Assembly: GCA_004335835.1 (NCBI GenBank) | Contig: RWJK01001694.1 | Coordinates: 1 to 64,000, forward strand | DNA from: Scenedesmus sp. ARA3 | Taxonomy: Eukaryota > Chlorophyta > Chlorophyceae > Sphaeropleales > Scenedesmaceae | Direction: 5' to 3' | DNA: 64,000 nt | In this document: one piece after another, positions 47,596 to 60,700 of the stretch | How positions within the stretch are numbered: position 1 is the stretch's first letter | Layout: each line of letters begins with the position of its first letter | Position numbers and translations under genes: made by a program | Notes under the pieces: model-generated | Databases searched by the model: none | What the model saw: the letters and a program-made list of their open reading frames with translations, nothing else | Told to the model about the DNA's origin: nothing

Positions 47596-50500
47596 GGCAG
47601 CATGTCATGAGCAGGTCTGCAGCATGCATGTGGCGGGCGTGCTCTTCTAGCAGCAGCAGCAGCAGCAGGTGCACAGCATGCAGAGCAGAGGGATTGCAGC
47701 AGGTGCAGCGGGTGCAGGCTGCAAGTCAAATAAATACACCAGCTAGTCATAAACACAGTTCTTTGAACCTCGGCCAGCCACTCACATGAGCACGCCAAAA
47801 CCGTAAGAGTCAGCAGCAGCCGTTAGCATGCTGCCGGCCTGGAATCGCTCCGGCGCCAGGTGCGTCAGTGTGCCGCTGGTGTCGCGGTTCTTCAGGAAGG
47901 CCCTGTCTCCCAGCAGTTTCACCAGCCCAAAGTCCCCCAGCTTGCAGACAAAGCCGTTTGGACGTCCGCTGGCGCTCTGCAGCAGCACATTCTCGGCCTT
48001 GATGTCGAGGTGTACCATGCCCATGCTGTGCAGGTAGCGCAGGCTGTGCGCAACGTCCAGCAGCACGGTGTACAGCAGCCGCATGTTGATCTTGAGGCGG
48101 CCGTCCGGCAGGCGGCGGTGCAGCAGGCTCTCGTGGCGCACGGCGCTCCAGCTGCAAGGCGGGTTAGCAGCAGCAGCAGCAGCAGCAGGATATGAGTCAG
48201 CAACAGGATTATGATGAGCCAAGAAAGCATGATTGATCTGAAGCCAAGGGCTGTAACGATTTGGAGACATGCACAGCATAGACACCTCCTGCAAGCAATG
48301 CAGATACACAAACATGCAAACAAACGGCTGCGCATCCGCACACTCATCCGCACTCACAGGTTGCCGCGGTCGCAGCGCTCCATGACCACAATGTTGAATG
48401 TGTTGCGCGCCTCGTCAGCCAGGTCGCTGTCAGTGGCCTTGCGGTAGCGCAGGTTCAGCGGCTGCTGCAGCAGGCTTGACGCATTCGCGCTCACGCTTCG
48501 CCTCAGGCTGTTGCTGCCGGGCGCGGCTGACCTGTCCTCGACCATGTCTGTAAGGCAGGCGTAGGTCGACACGATGTTGGGGTGCTTCAGGCTGCTCATT
48601 GCTGCCATCTCCATGGCTGCCTTGATGGGCATGCCCAGCTTGTCATCGTGCGCCACACGCATCACCTGCGGGAATATAATAAGAAATCAAATCGGAGCGC
48701 GCAGCGCAGCAGGGCGACAGCAAGGAATATTTGGTCAGTCGGTGTGGGCAGAGACATTGCTGTAAGGGCACTTCCTGCAAAGTCCTGCCTATCGCTGTAC
48801 GCTGTGCCTGCCTTACTTTTTTTTATGCATGCTCCTGCGCCCTTCTCACCTTGACTGCGGTGTGACTGCCGTGCCAGGTGCCACACGTTTCCTGCAAAGC
48901 GCTGCCCAAACGCTGTGCTGCGCCTGCCTCACTCATCATGATACACAAGCTTCTGCACACTCCTCACCTTGACTGCGGTGCGGCTGCCGTGCCATGTGCC
49001 GGCATACACCGTAGAGAAGCCGCCCCTGCCCAGCACGCTGTGCAGCTCAAGCTCCCCCAAGTACTCCTGCTGGCAGTCGCTCTGCTTGTCCTGCAGGCTC
49101 CAGGTGCTGTGCAGCACAGCAAGCTTGGCGCTGTGGCTGGATGGCAGGGGCGTGGAGGCTGTGGGGGTGCTTGGGCCGCTGCAGTCGCAGTTAGAGCTCA
49201 TGGAGTGGTTGAAGCTGCTGCGGTCACAGTTGTGCGCGGCCTGGCGGGGTGGTGCGAGGTTGGTTGGAGGTGAGGCAGCGGCAGCAGGCAGGCAGGTCAT
49301 GGCGTGAGAAGGTTGTTACTATATTGTTGTCAGGCGTGTGTTGCAGAGGCAGGGGGTGCAAGTTGATAACATAAGCAAGCATGGGCAGCTGGCAAAGACA
49401 CACACGCACATGCTGCCGCGCCTGCAGTTGCTTGCAGTTGCCAAACATTCGAAGTACTGTCCTGAGTCCTGCCCTCACCTGCAGCTGTGTCCAGTCCCTA
49501 GGAAGCTTGACCATGTGCTGCTGCAGCATGCTCTGCAGCATGCTGGCCTGCTCGGTTGCCACTGGGCTCAGCTTCAGGTAGCTGCCTGCCTCACTGCTTG
49601 TCACATACAGCGCCCCTAGGGCCGTGCAGGACGCATCAAACAGCGGCACCACCACGATACTGGCCACGAGCTCACTGCCCACATCCACCATATCAATTGC
49701 AGGCTCGCCATCTTCCAGCACAGCATGTGCATCCGCCACGAAGGCTGGTGCGCCGCTGTTCACAGCATCGAGCAGCAGCGTGCCGTGAGCTCCCAGGCGC
49801 GTCATGCGCAGCAAATCCACGCCGGTGTCACCAAACGAGCCGTAGCTGGCGAAGGTGTGTGGGGCAGCAGCAGCGGCCTCATCTTCGTTCAAGTCCTCGC
49901 AGGCGCGTGATGAGTCACAGTAGTCGCCGGACAGCAGGCAGGGGCTCGTGCGCTCGTGGTGCAGCAGCAGCACCTCACTGCGGTCACTGCCCAGCAGCCC
50001 CAGCCGCACTCCCAGCTGCTTGTGTGTGGCAGCCTCCAGCAGCTGCGCAGATCCAGACAGGAATGCGGCTGCAAAGCTCGCAAAGCCGCTGCTGCTGCTA
50101 TCAATGAGGCTGGCCGCAAGCCCTGAGAGGCCTGCAAGCCAGGGGCTGGTTAGCAGAGGCACCAGGCCAGTGGCTGCCATACTGAGCAGGGCCCCCCATG
50201 AGTCCTCCATGAATGCTGCTGGCGCTGCACTGGCCAGGGACAGCACGCCGATGGGGACATCTTGGCCTGCCACTGTGATGTGCATGGCCAGGAAGGTGCG
50301 CATGCCGGCCTCGCTGTACAGCGCATACCAGTCCTGCAAGCAGGCAATGAACATGCAATAACATGTTAAATTTAAGTTGAGTATCAGGTTGCTTGCAGGA
50401 TGCTTGTGTAGTAGTTGAGTATGGGACGCAGTGTGTAGGCGAGTGAGGCAGCTGCTGTTGTCGCAGGCAGCTGCACTTGCTAACAGTGGCATGCCAATGC

Positions 50501-51392
50501 TGCTGCTGCTGCCGCAGGGTACTGACTAGCTGCAGGAGGAGCAGGGTGCGGCTGGCTGTTATTATTCTACATTCAGTGGCAGCTGCGCCAGGGTGCAGGC
50601 ACACACCTGTGGCAGCGTCTTGGCCTCTGCGTCACATGTCACTGAGCGGTACAGGATAGGTGAGCCCATCTGCATGCAGCACAGGCAGGATGACCAGCTG
50701 CTGCCAGACATGACCAGCTGCCGCTGCAGCAGCTCTGCGCCTGCACCAGCTGCGCCTGCCAGCACACACACGCTGGGGCTGCTGCTGGTGTGGGTGGTGA
50801 TGCTGCAGGGCAGAAGAGGATGAGCAGTGCAGGAGCCATACGTTAGGTTCCAGTGTGAGAGGCAGGTGGAGCTAGGGAGAGTTGATGGGGGCAGCAGAGC
50901 AGTGCAGTTGCGAGCAGGCAAGGTGGCCGAGCTGGTGTCCAGTGACCGGGAAGAGCAGCAGCAGCATGCGCCGGGCCGGGCTCGCTCACCTCACGCTTGC
51001 GGCACCCAACAGTTGCTCCTGCAACACCTGGGCTGCCTGACTGCAGGTAGCAGCGAAGCCATTCGACATCTGGATGCTGCCCAGCTGCGACAGCACGGTC
51101 TTGACCTGCACACGATCCCGTTGTCACGCAATCATTAGCTAGATGCGATGGTTACAAACATACTGGAGCGGCAACAGAGCCTGCGGTGGTCGCCTGCTGC
51201 ATCGCAGGACCGTAAGGTCCGCCCTCTCACCTGGCTTATCACCACTGAGTTTGAGAGCGGTGCCGCGCTGTACACACGACCAATCCGGCCTTCAAGCTGC
51301 TGAGTTTTATTGCAGGGTGCGGCGCAGGCCTGGGATTGCAAACTGGCAAGGTGCTGTGGCTGCACCGCGGGGCTAGACATGCAAGCGCCCAT
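47366..51392 (-). CDS. GAF-like domain protein kinase (TKL type), 8 exons, 3' end open
   Basis: Exons 5' to 3': 51392-51231, 51105-50990, 50802-50607, 50333-49479, 49240-48968, 48665-48358, 48151-47786 and 47561-47366. They join in phase to 824 codons. The start MGACMSS fits an N-myristoylation signal, so the protein is probably membrane-attached. Residues about 110-430 are a sensor region with a GAF-like C-terminal part (ASIVVVPLFDASCTALGALYV). The kinase domain has a Gly loop GRGGFSTVYAG, the AVK Lys (about 534), HLDIKAEN (Asp about 686; HLD instead of HRD), DFG (710) and an APE motif (APERF). The last exon reads RPRMDDIVTWLQ, near the usual kinase end, then a strong GTAGGT donor. If that donor is not used, the frame ends at 47318. 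The GAF-plus-TKL layout is common in green algae. Ligand and target are unknown. Confidence 0.85.
48848..48882 (-). repeat. Copied 3' edge of kinase exon 5
   Basis: Repeats the GTWHGSHTAVK end of exon 5, which carries the ATP-binding Lys, with its GTGAG donor, about 120 bases beyond the true end. The flanking intron sequence (TTTCCTGCAAAG) is repeated too. Confidence 0.8.
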
Positions 51393-51645
51393 CTTTTGCC
51401 TCGCGTTTAGAAAATACGTATAGCTGGCGCTAAACTACAGTAGTCCGACGGATAGCGTAGCCCGCATGGGATCGCTCCTACTGCAGTTCTATGTGGTGCT
51501 GGCGTGTAGAAGGCTGCTCTCTAAATGTCTCTTTGTGTCACAAAACATACATGACAGACACTGCGAGCCTACAAACTTCCAATCATAGCAAGCTGGCCGC
51601 ACGCTCGCGGGGCTGTTCACCGTGATGATACGCATCTGACGAACC

Positions 51646-51831
51646 ATGGCGACCCTTAACAATTTGCTGCCCAGCTCGAAGTCGGACGCCCGTCATTCTA
51701 TACATAAGTCTTTGGACAAAGTTATTCAGTATATTTTACCAGGTCTCAAGACTTGGCGAGACAGCCAAAATGTGGGTCGCCCTGTTAGTTTTTTTACAGC
51801 CCCGAAATGGCCAATACAATCCTACAAATAA
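51646..51831 (+). CDS. Possible small hypothetical protein, 61 aa
   Basis: The open frame starts in ACCATGG and encodes a Ser/Lys-rich protein with no known motif, no signal peptide and no membrane helix. It lies in the AT-rich divergent region. It could equally be chance or the first exon of a longer gene. I do not recognise it. Confidence 0.2.
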   Translation: MATLNNLLPSSKSDARHSIHKSLDKVIQYILPGLKTWRDSQNVGRPVSFFTAPKWPIQSYK

Positions 51832-52178
51832 AACTTATATTTAATTACTAGAAAATGAATAGATATAGTGCACGCGGCTCCTTCAACAAGTTTGTGACAT
51901 CAGTGTGAGTTGCGGTGTGAGTTTAGCATCGTGGCGAACGAGAGATCTCCTTCCCGCGATAACTGTGACCGGGCTTGTAGCACTGCGTCCGCATATAGGT
52001 TGTCCACGCATATAGTTCTCAAGAGGCACACTTAGTGATTAGTGAATGCACAAGCGTTTGGCGCCCTAGTCCAAGACTCTACTCTACTAACCCTGTTTAC
52101 TGCCCAGTGCGATCACAATTTGAAACAAAGTAGCACCTTAGGCAATTAATGCTTAGGTATTTTGAAACACATCCAGCG

Positions 52179-52186
52179 TATATAAG
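52179..52186 (+). promoter_or_regulatory. TATA box of the ankyrin-glucan synthase gene
   Basis: TATATAAG lies 107 bases before ATG 52293. If it is used, transcription begins near 52210, which rules out the in-frame upstream ATG at 52149 and supports 52293 as the start. Confidence 0.55.
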
Positions 52187-52292
52187 CTTTCAGGACACCA
52201 GCGTAAAAGAGGCCTGGTGTAGCGAGCTCGCAACATCTAGGATCAGTGTAGTGGATGCGCGGAGCTTGAGATTGTCCCAAGGGCAAACACAA

Positions 52293-55200
52293 ATGTCTTA
52301 CAGTTTAGGTTCAGCTTTTGCTGGTAAGCTCGCGCAGCAGTTCTGCCCTCACATCGTCAGGCGGTCCGTAGTGTCGGAAGCTGTGACGACAGCTGCAGCT
52401 GCACCTTGCTGCCCTCCCTGCGGTCGCAGGCAACGCCGTGATACAAGCCGGCACGAAAAACCAAGGCAAAGGGACTGGTGACACCAAAGTCAACGGCAAT
52501 GACAAGGCTGCCAGCGACAGTGCAGCCCAGGGCAGCGACAAAGCAGCAGGTGGCAGCACTGTCAGTGCGTCGCAAGGCATCGGCAATGGCGTTGCTGACA
52601 ACAGCGGTGTGGTGAACACAGGGCCACAGACCTCGCAGGGCATTGGCTATGGCGTCACCGACCGCGGTGTGCAAGCAGCTGCCGCGCCTGCGGTTGCTGC
52701 TGCAGCAGCTGCAGCTCCTGCCGCCAGCAGCAAAGACAGCAGCTCCGACTGGGGAGGCATGCGCAGTGCCTCCTGGGGCGGCAGCAGCAGCAGCAGCTCA
52801 GATGGCAGCTCAGATGGCAGCTTCTCCGGTGCAAGTGATGGTGATAGCTTTGGGCTGGGCCGCTCCGGCCGAGGCGACAGCAGCAGCAGCAGCGAGGCAC
52901 GCAGCGCCAGCGCTGGCGACGGCGGCTTTGGCGGCGCTGGTGACAGGGGCAGCGGCGGCAGCTTTGGTGGTGGGGCAGGCAGGGGCGGCGGCGGCGCGGG
53001 CCGCAGCGGGGGCGCCAGATCGGCAGGTGAGGCGCTGACGCGGCAGTGGCTGTGACAGAGTTGAAGTCAGCAGCGCTGACGTGGCAATGCCTGTGACAGA
53101 GTTAAACTCAGCAGCGCAGTGACGTGATAGGCATGCTGCTGGCAGCTGCTGTTGTCTGCAGTGCATGTGCTGACCATTGCATGGCGTGTGCAGCGCCAGG
53201 TAGGGCATCATGCAGAGTTCTTTCAGAAGACGCATGAGGTGTCTGGTGAATGCAGCCCAGGCAGTTGTTGCGGCTACAGCAGCAGTTGCCTTTGGCTATC
53301 CCTGAAAGCAGACACACTGGACTCCTGCTGACAGCTGGCGCATGTTTGCTGTTGCCGCAGGTGGTGGCATGGGAGGCGGCTCTGGACGCTCAGGAGGTGC
53401 GCAGCTGCCCAGCATGCCGCAGCTGCGCCTGTGACCTGATGGCATCACAACCTGCGCCACATGCTTGGTTGCGACTTGCGTATATAAGCTGGATCTTGCA
53501 GTGAAAGTGCTGGCAGGAGCAGCAGCAGCAGCAGCAGCAGCAAGAGGCAGATGCAGTTGTGCACAGCAATGCCATGTACACACACAGCCATTCACAACCT
53601 TGCATGCTTGTGCTGCATGTTGGAAGGCCTAGAACAAAAGGCGGTTGCCCTACTGCTGACAGCTCGCTGCCGACATGACATGCTGACATGGTGATTGTAC
53701 TGTTTGCTTTTCCAGGCAGCCGCTCTGGTGGCGCAGGCCGCAGCGGCGGTGGCGGAGCATCTGCAGCCAGTGCTGGTGCGCGCAAATATTTTCTATAGCT
53801 CTGCTGGGTGGCCTGCAGTTGTAGCCAGAGGAATCTCAAAACGATGCCCTGCATGCAGTTGTAGTGATTTTATGTGCTGTGCAGCAGCGTCCCTACTGAG
53901 TCAGCTGCCAGGTGTGCATTGCAAACGGGTGCATGACGTGCAGCCAGGCGCCTTTACCTTTAGCACAGCAGCTGCTTAGCATGCTCAGTTTGCTGTGCCC
54001 TTGCTGCGTCCTTAGAACATGTAACCTCTCCTACTCCTACTGACAAGCCTGCCTCAACCCTCTCCTGCCTGCAACCTACTGCACACGCAGGCGGTAGAGG
54101 CGGCGGCGGCCGCGGCGGCGGTGGCGGCAGCGGCCGTGGCGGCGGCGGTGGCGGCGGCCGGGGCCGCAAGATACTCGGTACCATCCCAGAAGCAGACCCG
54201 CTGCAGCCTTCCTCTCCTGTTTCCTTTGCCGCAAACATTGGACGGCAGCTGCTGCAGATTGCTGGTGTGTCTGCGGGTGCCATCAGCACCTTGGGATCTG
54301 GCCCTGAGGCCTCTTTGGGGCAGCTGGGTGCTGCTGGGTCTGACTACAGGTCCAGCTGGGCTGCGCAGGCCAACCAGCAGAGCGCAAGCGGGGCCAACAG
54401 CATGGGCAAGAAAAGTGAGTCACGGCAGAGTGTGTACAGCTGCATTGACTGACAGAGTGGTGTTCTTACGGTGCAAGTTGCTGCTGCTGATGTCACATGT
54501 GCAGGACTGTTGCAGGCACTGCCCGTGTCCTCTGCACATGATAACGTGCCTACTCACAACCCTGCGCTGACCTCCTGCTGCTGCTGCTGCTGCTGCTGCA
54601 TCTGCTGCATCTGTCGCTGCTGCTGCTGCTGCTGCTGCTCAGGCCTGGCGCTGCTGGCAGGCATTGACTACTGGGGCCTGATGGTGCTGGGCATGGGCCT
54701 GCTGCTGGTGCTGCTGTACTTCACGCTGCAGTTCATCAGGAAGGCACGCGCAACAGCAAGGTGGGTGGCTGCTGCTGCTGGTGATGCTGCTGATGCTTGC
54801 GCAAGGCTGGCTCTTGCAACAATGTGCAGTAAGCATAGGGGCATCTGGCGTCGAGCATCTGCTGGGATTGCACCTGCTTTCTTTTGCGACATCACGCTGC
54901 TGCCTGCTTATACACACAACACCTCACTCACACAATCGCCTCTGGCTCCGCCTGTTCGATTGTTGTTACTTGTTACTTTTCAAAATGCAGCCTGAGGATG
55001 GCGCCCTGTGAGGGCGGAGCGTTCAGGCTGGCTGCTGCCCGCGGCGACATCCCTACCATGCAAGCCCTAGCAGATGGTAGCAGGCGCTTCCATGTGGACG
55101 CTGATCATGAGGGCTTCACCCCGCTGCATGCAGCAGCAGTAGCAGGCAAGGCAGGGGCCCTGCTGTGGCTGTGCCAGCATGGCGCTGACGTGACAGCGCT

Positions 55201-56813
55201 AAAAGATGACGGCTGGAAAGACACAGCGCTGCACTACGCGGCGGCGCGCGGCCACATGCACTGCTGCCAGGTGCTGCTGGCCTTTGGCGCACAGCTGGAC
55301 GCAGTCAACTACGCAGGTACGGTGGCGGCTGCAGCGGAGGGATTGCCACCACAGCCGTTTGCCTGCAGTGACCTGTTGATGTGCATGGCTGCAACACCAC
55401 GCATGCCAGTTGCAGCTGCTGCCGCTGTCTGTGCTGCTGAGCACTGCTGTCACTCAAACATTCAGCCCAGTCACTCTCTTAACCCCTGCCTGTTTCATCC
55501 CACAAAAACCCGCTTCACACTGAAGTTATTACACCCCGCCTCCTGCAGGCCAAACCGCAGCTGACGTGGCTTCCAGGAGCGGCCACAGCCGCCTCGCAGC
55601 ATACCTTAAAAAGGTGGCAGCAGGCACATCCCCAAAGCCCTCAAAAAACACCATCCCCGCCCCGCTGCGCCGCCAGCTTGCCTCAGCCCTCTCCCAGTAC
55701 CAGCAGGCAGTGACAGCCGAGGCGCTGAAAGCAGGCGTTGCCGAGCCAATCGCCGCTGCTGCCGGCGCACTCGCCCCACTCAACTCCAGCGCTGCAATCG
55801 CATCGTCCAGCAGCCGCAGTAATGTGGCTGGCCTGGCAGAACAGGCAGCGGCTGTGGCGGCGGCACCTGGTGTGGCGCCTGGTGCTGTGGCTGCTGCTGC
55901 AGCAGCGGCGACGAAGAAACTGGCGAAGGCGGCTGCTAAGCGGGGCTGGGAGGGAGTGGGCAGCCAGGGCACTCAGCTGGCTCATGGTGTGCAGGTGTTT
56001 AGGGTGCTGGCAGTCATGACGCAGGTGGGAAACTATTGGTGTACTGGTTGCAGATACTTGGCTGTGGTTGGATTGGGAAGCCGTTGTGCAAAAAGGACAC
56101 GGCGACATGTGTGGATTCGGACTGCTGCAAGCAGCCGTCAAGTTATGCAGCCTGCGCTGAATGCCACTCTTGCTGCTGCACACCACCACCCAACCACAAG
56201 TCCTGCAAACAACCAGCTACCTACCGCTGCCGCTGCTGCCGCTGCTGCTGCTGCTGCTACGTCGCCTTCCAAACATGCAGGCGTGCATGGCCGGCTACAT
56301 TGTTTGGCGCGCGCTGCGCACGCTCAACCCCGGCTGGTCGTACCTCTTCTCCGTTCCCATCTGGGCCTGCGAGTTTGCCGGCTTTGTGCTCAGCAACGTG
56401 TTCGTGATGAGCCTGTGGAACCAGATCGTGAGGGCGCCGCGCAAGCTGGAGGAAATGCTGCCGCCTGAAGAGATGCCCAGCGTGGATGTGTTTGTGCCCA
56501 CATACTCCGGTAAGTCAAACATGCGGTCAAACCTGGTCAAACATAGTTAATGTGGTTGCGTTGTGTTGTCAACTGCTTGCCGCTCAAGCTGGAGGAGATG
56601 CTGCCACCTGAAGAGATGCCCAGCGTGGGTGTCTTTGTGTCAACATACAGCGGTGAGTCAAACGTGCGGTCAAACGTGCGGTCTTACACTACTGCCACTA
56701 TGCCTTCTTGATATTCTACTGCTGATGAAGACACTTTTTGGTGAGGACTGCTGAACTTACAGTCTCTGCATCCTTCTGCTTTGCGGCACTCCCCAGTCCC
56801 TACACAGTCTAAC

Positions 56814-56872
<59 letters not shown>

Positions 56873-56922
56873 NNNNNNNNNNNNNNNNNNNNNNNNNNNN
56901 NNNNNNNNNNNNNNNNNNNNNN

Positions 56923-56980
<58 letters not shown>

Positions 56981-57491
56981 AACAGAGCCTGTGGAGGTCA
57001 TTGAGCCCACCATCATCGCAGCCCTCAACATGAACTACCCCGGAGCCCGCATGAGCGTGCACGTGCTGGACGACGGCGCACGCCCCGAGGTGGCGGCGCT
57101 GGTCAGCCGGCTGCGCTTCCAGCTCACGTGAGCGGCCCTCGTTTTGTTTGATGCTTTACAATATTACTGCTACACTCATGAAGTCACTGTCACTGCTGTG
57201 CATGTATTGTCCTGGCTATGGCATGATCGCCATGCCTGCGCTACTTGTCTGCTAGCCCTGTGCTACGTTGATGCTGGGCAGGTGCTAGCAAGGTTGGTGG
57301 ACTGCTGACTCAAACTGCCCGCTGCTGCTGCTGCTGCTGCTGCTGCAGCTACATGGGCCGCGAGGCTGAGCTGCGCTACATGGCTTGCGTGATCTACTGC
57401 TGACTCAGACTGCCTGCTGCTGCTGCTGCTGCTGCAGCTACATGGCCCGTGAGGCTGAGCTGCGCTACATGGCTCAAGTGACGAACTGCTG

Positions 57492-57532
<41 letters not shown>

Positions 57533-57598
57533 AGCTACATGGGGCGCGAGGCTGAGCTGCGCTATGTGGCTCAAGTGATGAACTGCTGGCTATAACTG

Positions 57599-57634
<36 letters not shown>

Positions 57635-57701
57635 GCAGCTACATGGGCCGCGAGGCTGAGCTGCGCTACGTGGCTCGCAAGATGAACTGCCGACTAAAAC
57701 T

Positions 57702-57776
<75 letters not shown>

Positions 57777-60700
57777 AGCTACATGGGCCGCGAGGCTGAG
57801 CTGCGCTACGTGGCCCGCGTGAAGGCCAAGGGCACGCCCCACCACGCCAAGGCCGGCAACATCAACAGCGCGCTGCTGAAAGAGAGCGCGGGGTCGGGCA
57901 CCTTTGTGCTGGTGCTGGACTGCGACATGATTGTGCACCCGGACTTCCTGCAGAACATCCTGGGGCACTTCTACAAGCAGGTGAGGTGGTGGGCTGTGAT
58001 GCTTTCCTGCAAGCAATGCTAACCAGTCAAAGGCTGTTAGGTGGCTGTGCACTGTGGTGCACCCGGACTTCCTGCAGGACATGCTGGGGCACTTCTACAA
58101 GCAGGTGAGGCTGTGAAAACTTTGGAACTTGTCCACCTTTTCCTGCAAGCAACATCACAGCATAACAGCCAAGGCTGCTTGCGGGCTTCCAGACCTCCAG
58201 CATAACTTTCCTGGGCCACTTGGAAGCAGAGGAGAGGGCCCAGCACATGTGTTTGCATTTTTCATGCTAGACTGTCCATCTTTACATGTGGTAGCTGTAC
58301 AGTAACTGGTGCTTCACACAAAGGGCTCTTGCTTACATGCTACGGCTGCCGCAATATGTCTGCTGCAGGACGAACCCGAGGGCCCCTGGACACTCAAGGA
58401 CAAGGCCGGCTTCATCCAGACACCCCTTGTTTTGTGCATGCTGATGCACTACTGCTGCTGACGCTTCTGTTGCTGTTTGCTGTGCTTGCAGGACGAGCCC
58501 GAGGGCCCCTGGACTCTGAAGGACAAGGCCGGCTTCATCCAAACCCCGCAGGACTTCTGGAACGTGGATGCAGCAGACCCCCTGGTGCACAGCGCACGCT
58601 TCTTCTACGTGAGTTCATCGGTTGTTCTGCTGCTGCTGCTGACTATGTTCAAACACTGCATGCATTATCGTGTCACTGTCACTGTCACTGTCACAAGATG
58701 CACAGGCACTCTGTCTGCCTGCCGGCCAGCACAGGCCAGCGGTTGCCGCCACAGGCAGTTGCTTCCAACCATGAGTCAGGCAACACACTCTGCCCAGTTA
58801 CCCTGCTGACTAGCAGCCTCTGCGCATGCGGCAGAGTGCAGCACTCTCACTATGCACCAGTGTTGACTGTCGCTACATTCCTTCTTTCCGACTGCAGGGC
58901 CCCATGCTGCAGGGCCGTGATGGCATCGGCGCCTGCCCCTGCTGCGGCACAGGCGTGGTCTTCAAGCGAGACACGCTCATCGCCCTAGGCGGCCAGAGCT
59001 ACGGCAGCATCACGGAGGACTACAACACAGCCATGAACATGTTGGGAGCGGGCTTTGCCACCATGTTTTTGAATGAGCGGCTGGTGTTTGGCATGGCGCC
59101 TGATGACCTGGAGTCTGCGCTGACGCAGCGGCTGCGCTGGGCGATGGGCGCGCTGCAGGTGGGGTTTAGGATCAAGGCTTGAGGCCAAGGTTTTAGTGAT
59201 GTGCTCTTAAACCTGTGTTTGGCATGGCGCCTGATGACCTGGAGTCTGCGCTGACGCAGCGGCTGCGCTGGGCGATGGGCGCGCTGCAGGTGGGGTTTAG
59301 GATCAAGGCGTGAGGCCAAGGTTTTAGTGATGTGCTCTTAAACCTGTGTTTGGCATGGCGCATGATGACCTGGAGTCTGCGCTAACGCAGCGGCTGCGCT
59401 GGGCAATGGGCGCGCTGCAGGTAGGGTGCTGAGATTGAGTGGTGTGTCAGTCTTTCTTTCTGCACTTTAAAAGACAATGCAAGTGCATGCAACCTGCAAG
59501 CAGAGCTGCTGTTATGGACAAGATAGGCTTGATCCGAGCAAATGTAGTGGAGATAAGGATTACTCATCCCTGCTCTGTTATGGCTGGCTGCTGCCTGCTG
59601 CCGCCTGCAGATCCTGTCTCGCACCAACCCGCTGTCGGTGCCTGGGCTCAACGCAACACAGAGCGTGCTGTTCTTTGAGGCGCTTGCGCACCACTGGCTG
59701 GCCATCGCCACAGTGGCACTCGGGTGAGCCTGCTGCTGCTGTATGTGTGTGTGCAAGTCGGCATGCCAGAACCTTGAGCCGTAGTTGTTATGCTGGCGCA
59801 CCACTGGCTGGCCATCGCCACAGTGGCATTTGGGTGCGCTGCTCTGCATGGCAGCCTTGCCAAGCTATAGACATGCATTGCATTTTCAAGCCTGTTGAGC
59901 TCGCACTGTAGACAGGTTGATTGTTCATGTGCTACCTGCAGCTGCCTAAAGGCGGGCTGCTTTGGCGGGCACATTTTGTGCAAAGGAGTTTGCAGACCTG
60001 GTACAAGCAATGTACGGATCATGGTCAGCAAGCTGAGTCAAACCCTGCTTAATTGCCTTTGGCTGCTGCTGCTGCTGCTGCCTGCAGTGTGCTGCCCATC
60101 CCCTTCCTGTTCACGGGCTACTCCCCTGTGGTGGCTCCAGCCATGTGGGAGTTCACACTGGTGAGGGTTTTGGTCCGGCCTTGACACAGGTTTTTGGTCT
60201 GGTCCTGACATAGGGTGCAAGTTTAGCAACCAAGGTGGTTGCTACACGGCCCTGATCATGTGGGAGTGCTTCCTAGTGAGAGGCGAATCAAGTGCACATG
60301 TGCTGCAGCCTCTGCAGCGACCTTGCACACACAGTTAGGGTTTGCAAGGACAGCAGAGACTAGTGTGTCAGCAGCAGAGCTTGTAAGCTATGTTCTGCTG
60401 CATCCCTTGCCAAGAATGACGCCGGTTTCCGGTGCGCTGCAGCTGCCACACTCAACTTGCGGCTGCTGCTGGTTGTGCTTTGCCGCTGCAGGCCTTTGGT
60501 TGCTTCTACCTCATAAACCGCATCATGCTATGGTGGTTCACCTTGGCTTTGATCTTCCTCAATGCTCTGCTGTGTGCTTTTCCTGCAGGCCTTTGGCTGC
60601 TTCTACCTCATGAACCGCATCATGCTGTGGTGGGTGCACCGCCACGTGGAGGGAGGCAGCCAGGAGATGTGGCGCGGCAGCCAGATGTGGGTGTGGATCA

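Larger units (their letters stand above)
51393..52292. other. Divergent intergenic region
   Basis: It lies between the minus-strand kinase and the plus-strand glucan synthase gene, so it should hold both promoters. It is visibly more AT-rich than its neighbours. A 61-codon frame at 51646-51831 begins with a good start context (ACCATGG) and is basic, but matches nothing I recognise. Confidence 0.5.

Noticed and set aside
52149..52151. Upstream in-frame ATG for the ankyrin-glucan synthase gene
   Set aside because: It lies before a good TATA box at 52179-52186, so it is probably not transcribed. ATG 52293 is preferred.
57263..58082. Minus-strand Ala-rich open frames over the CTG tracts
   Set aside because: Poly-Ala and poly-Ser frames are simple translations of (CAG)n and carry no domain.
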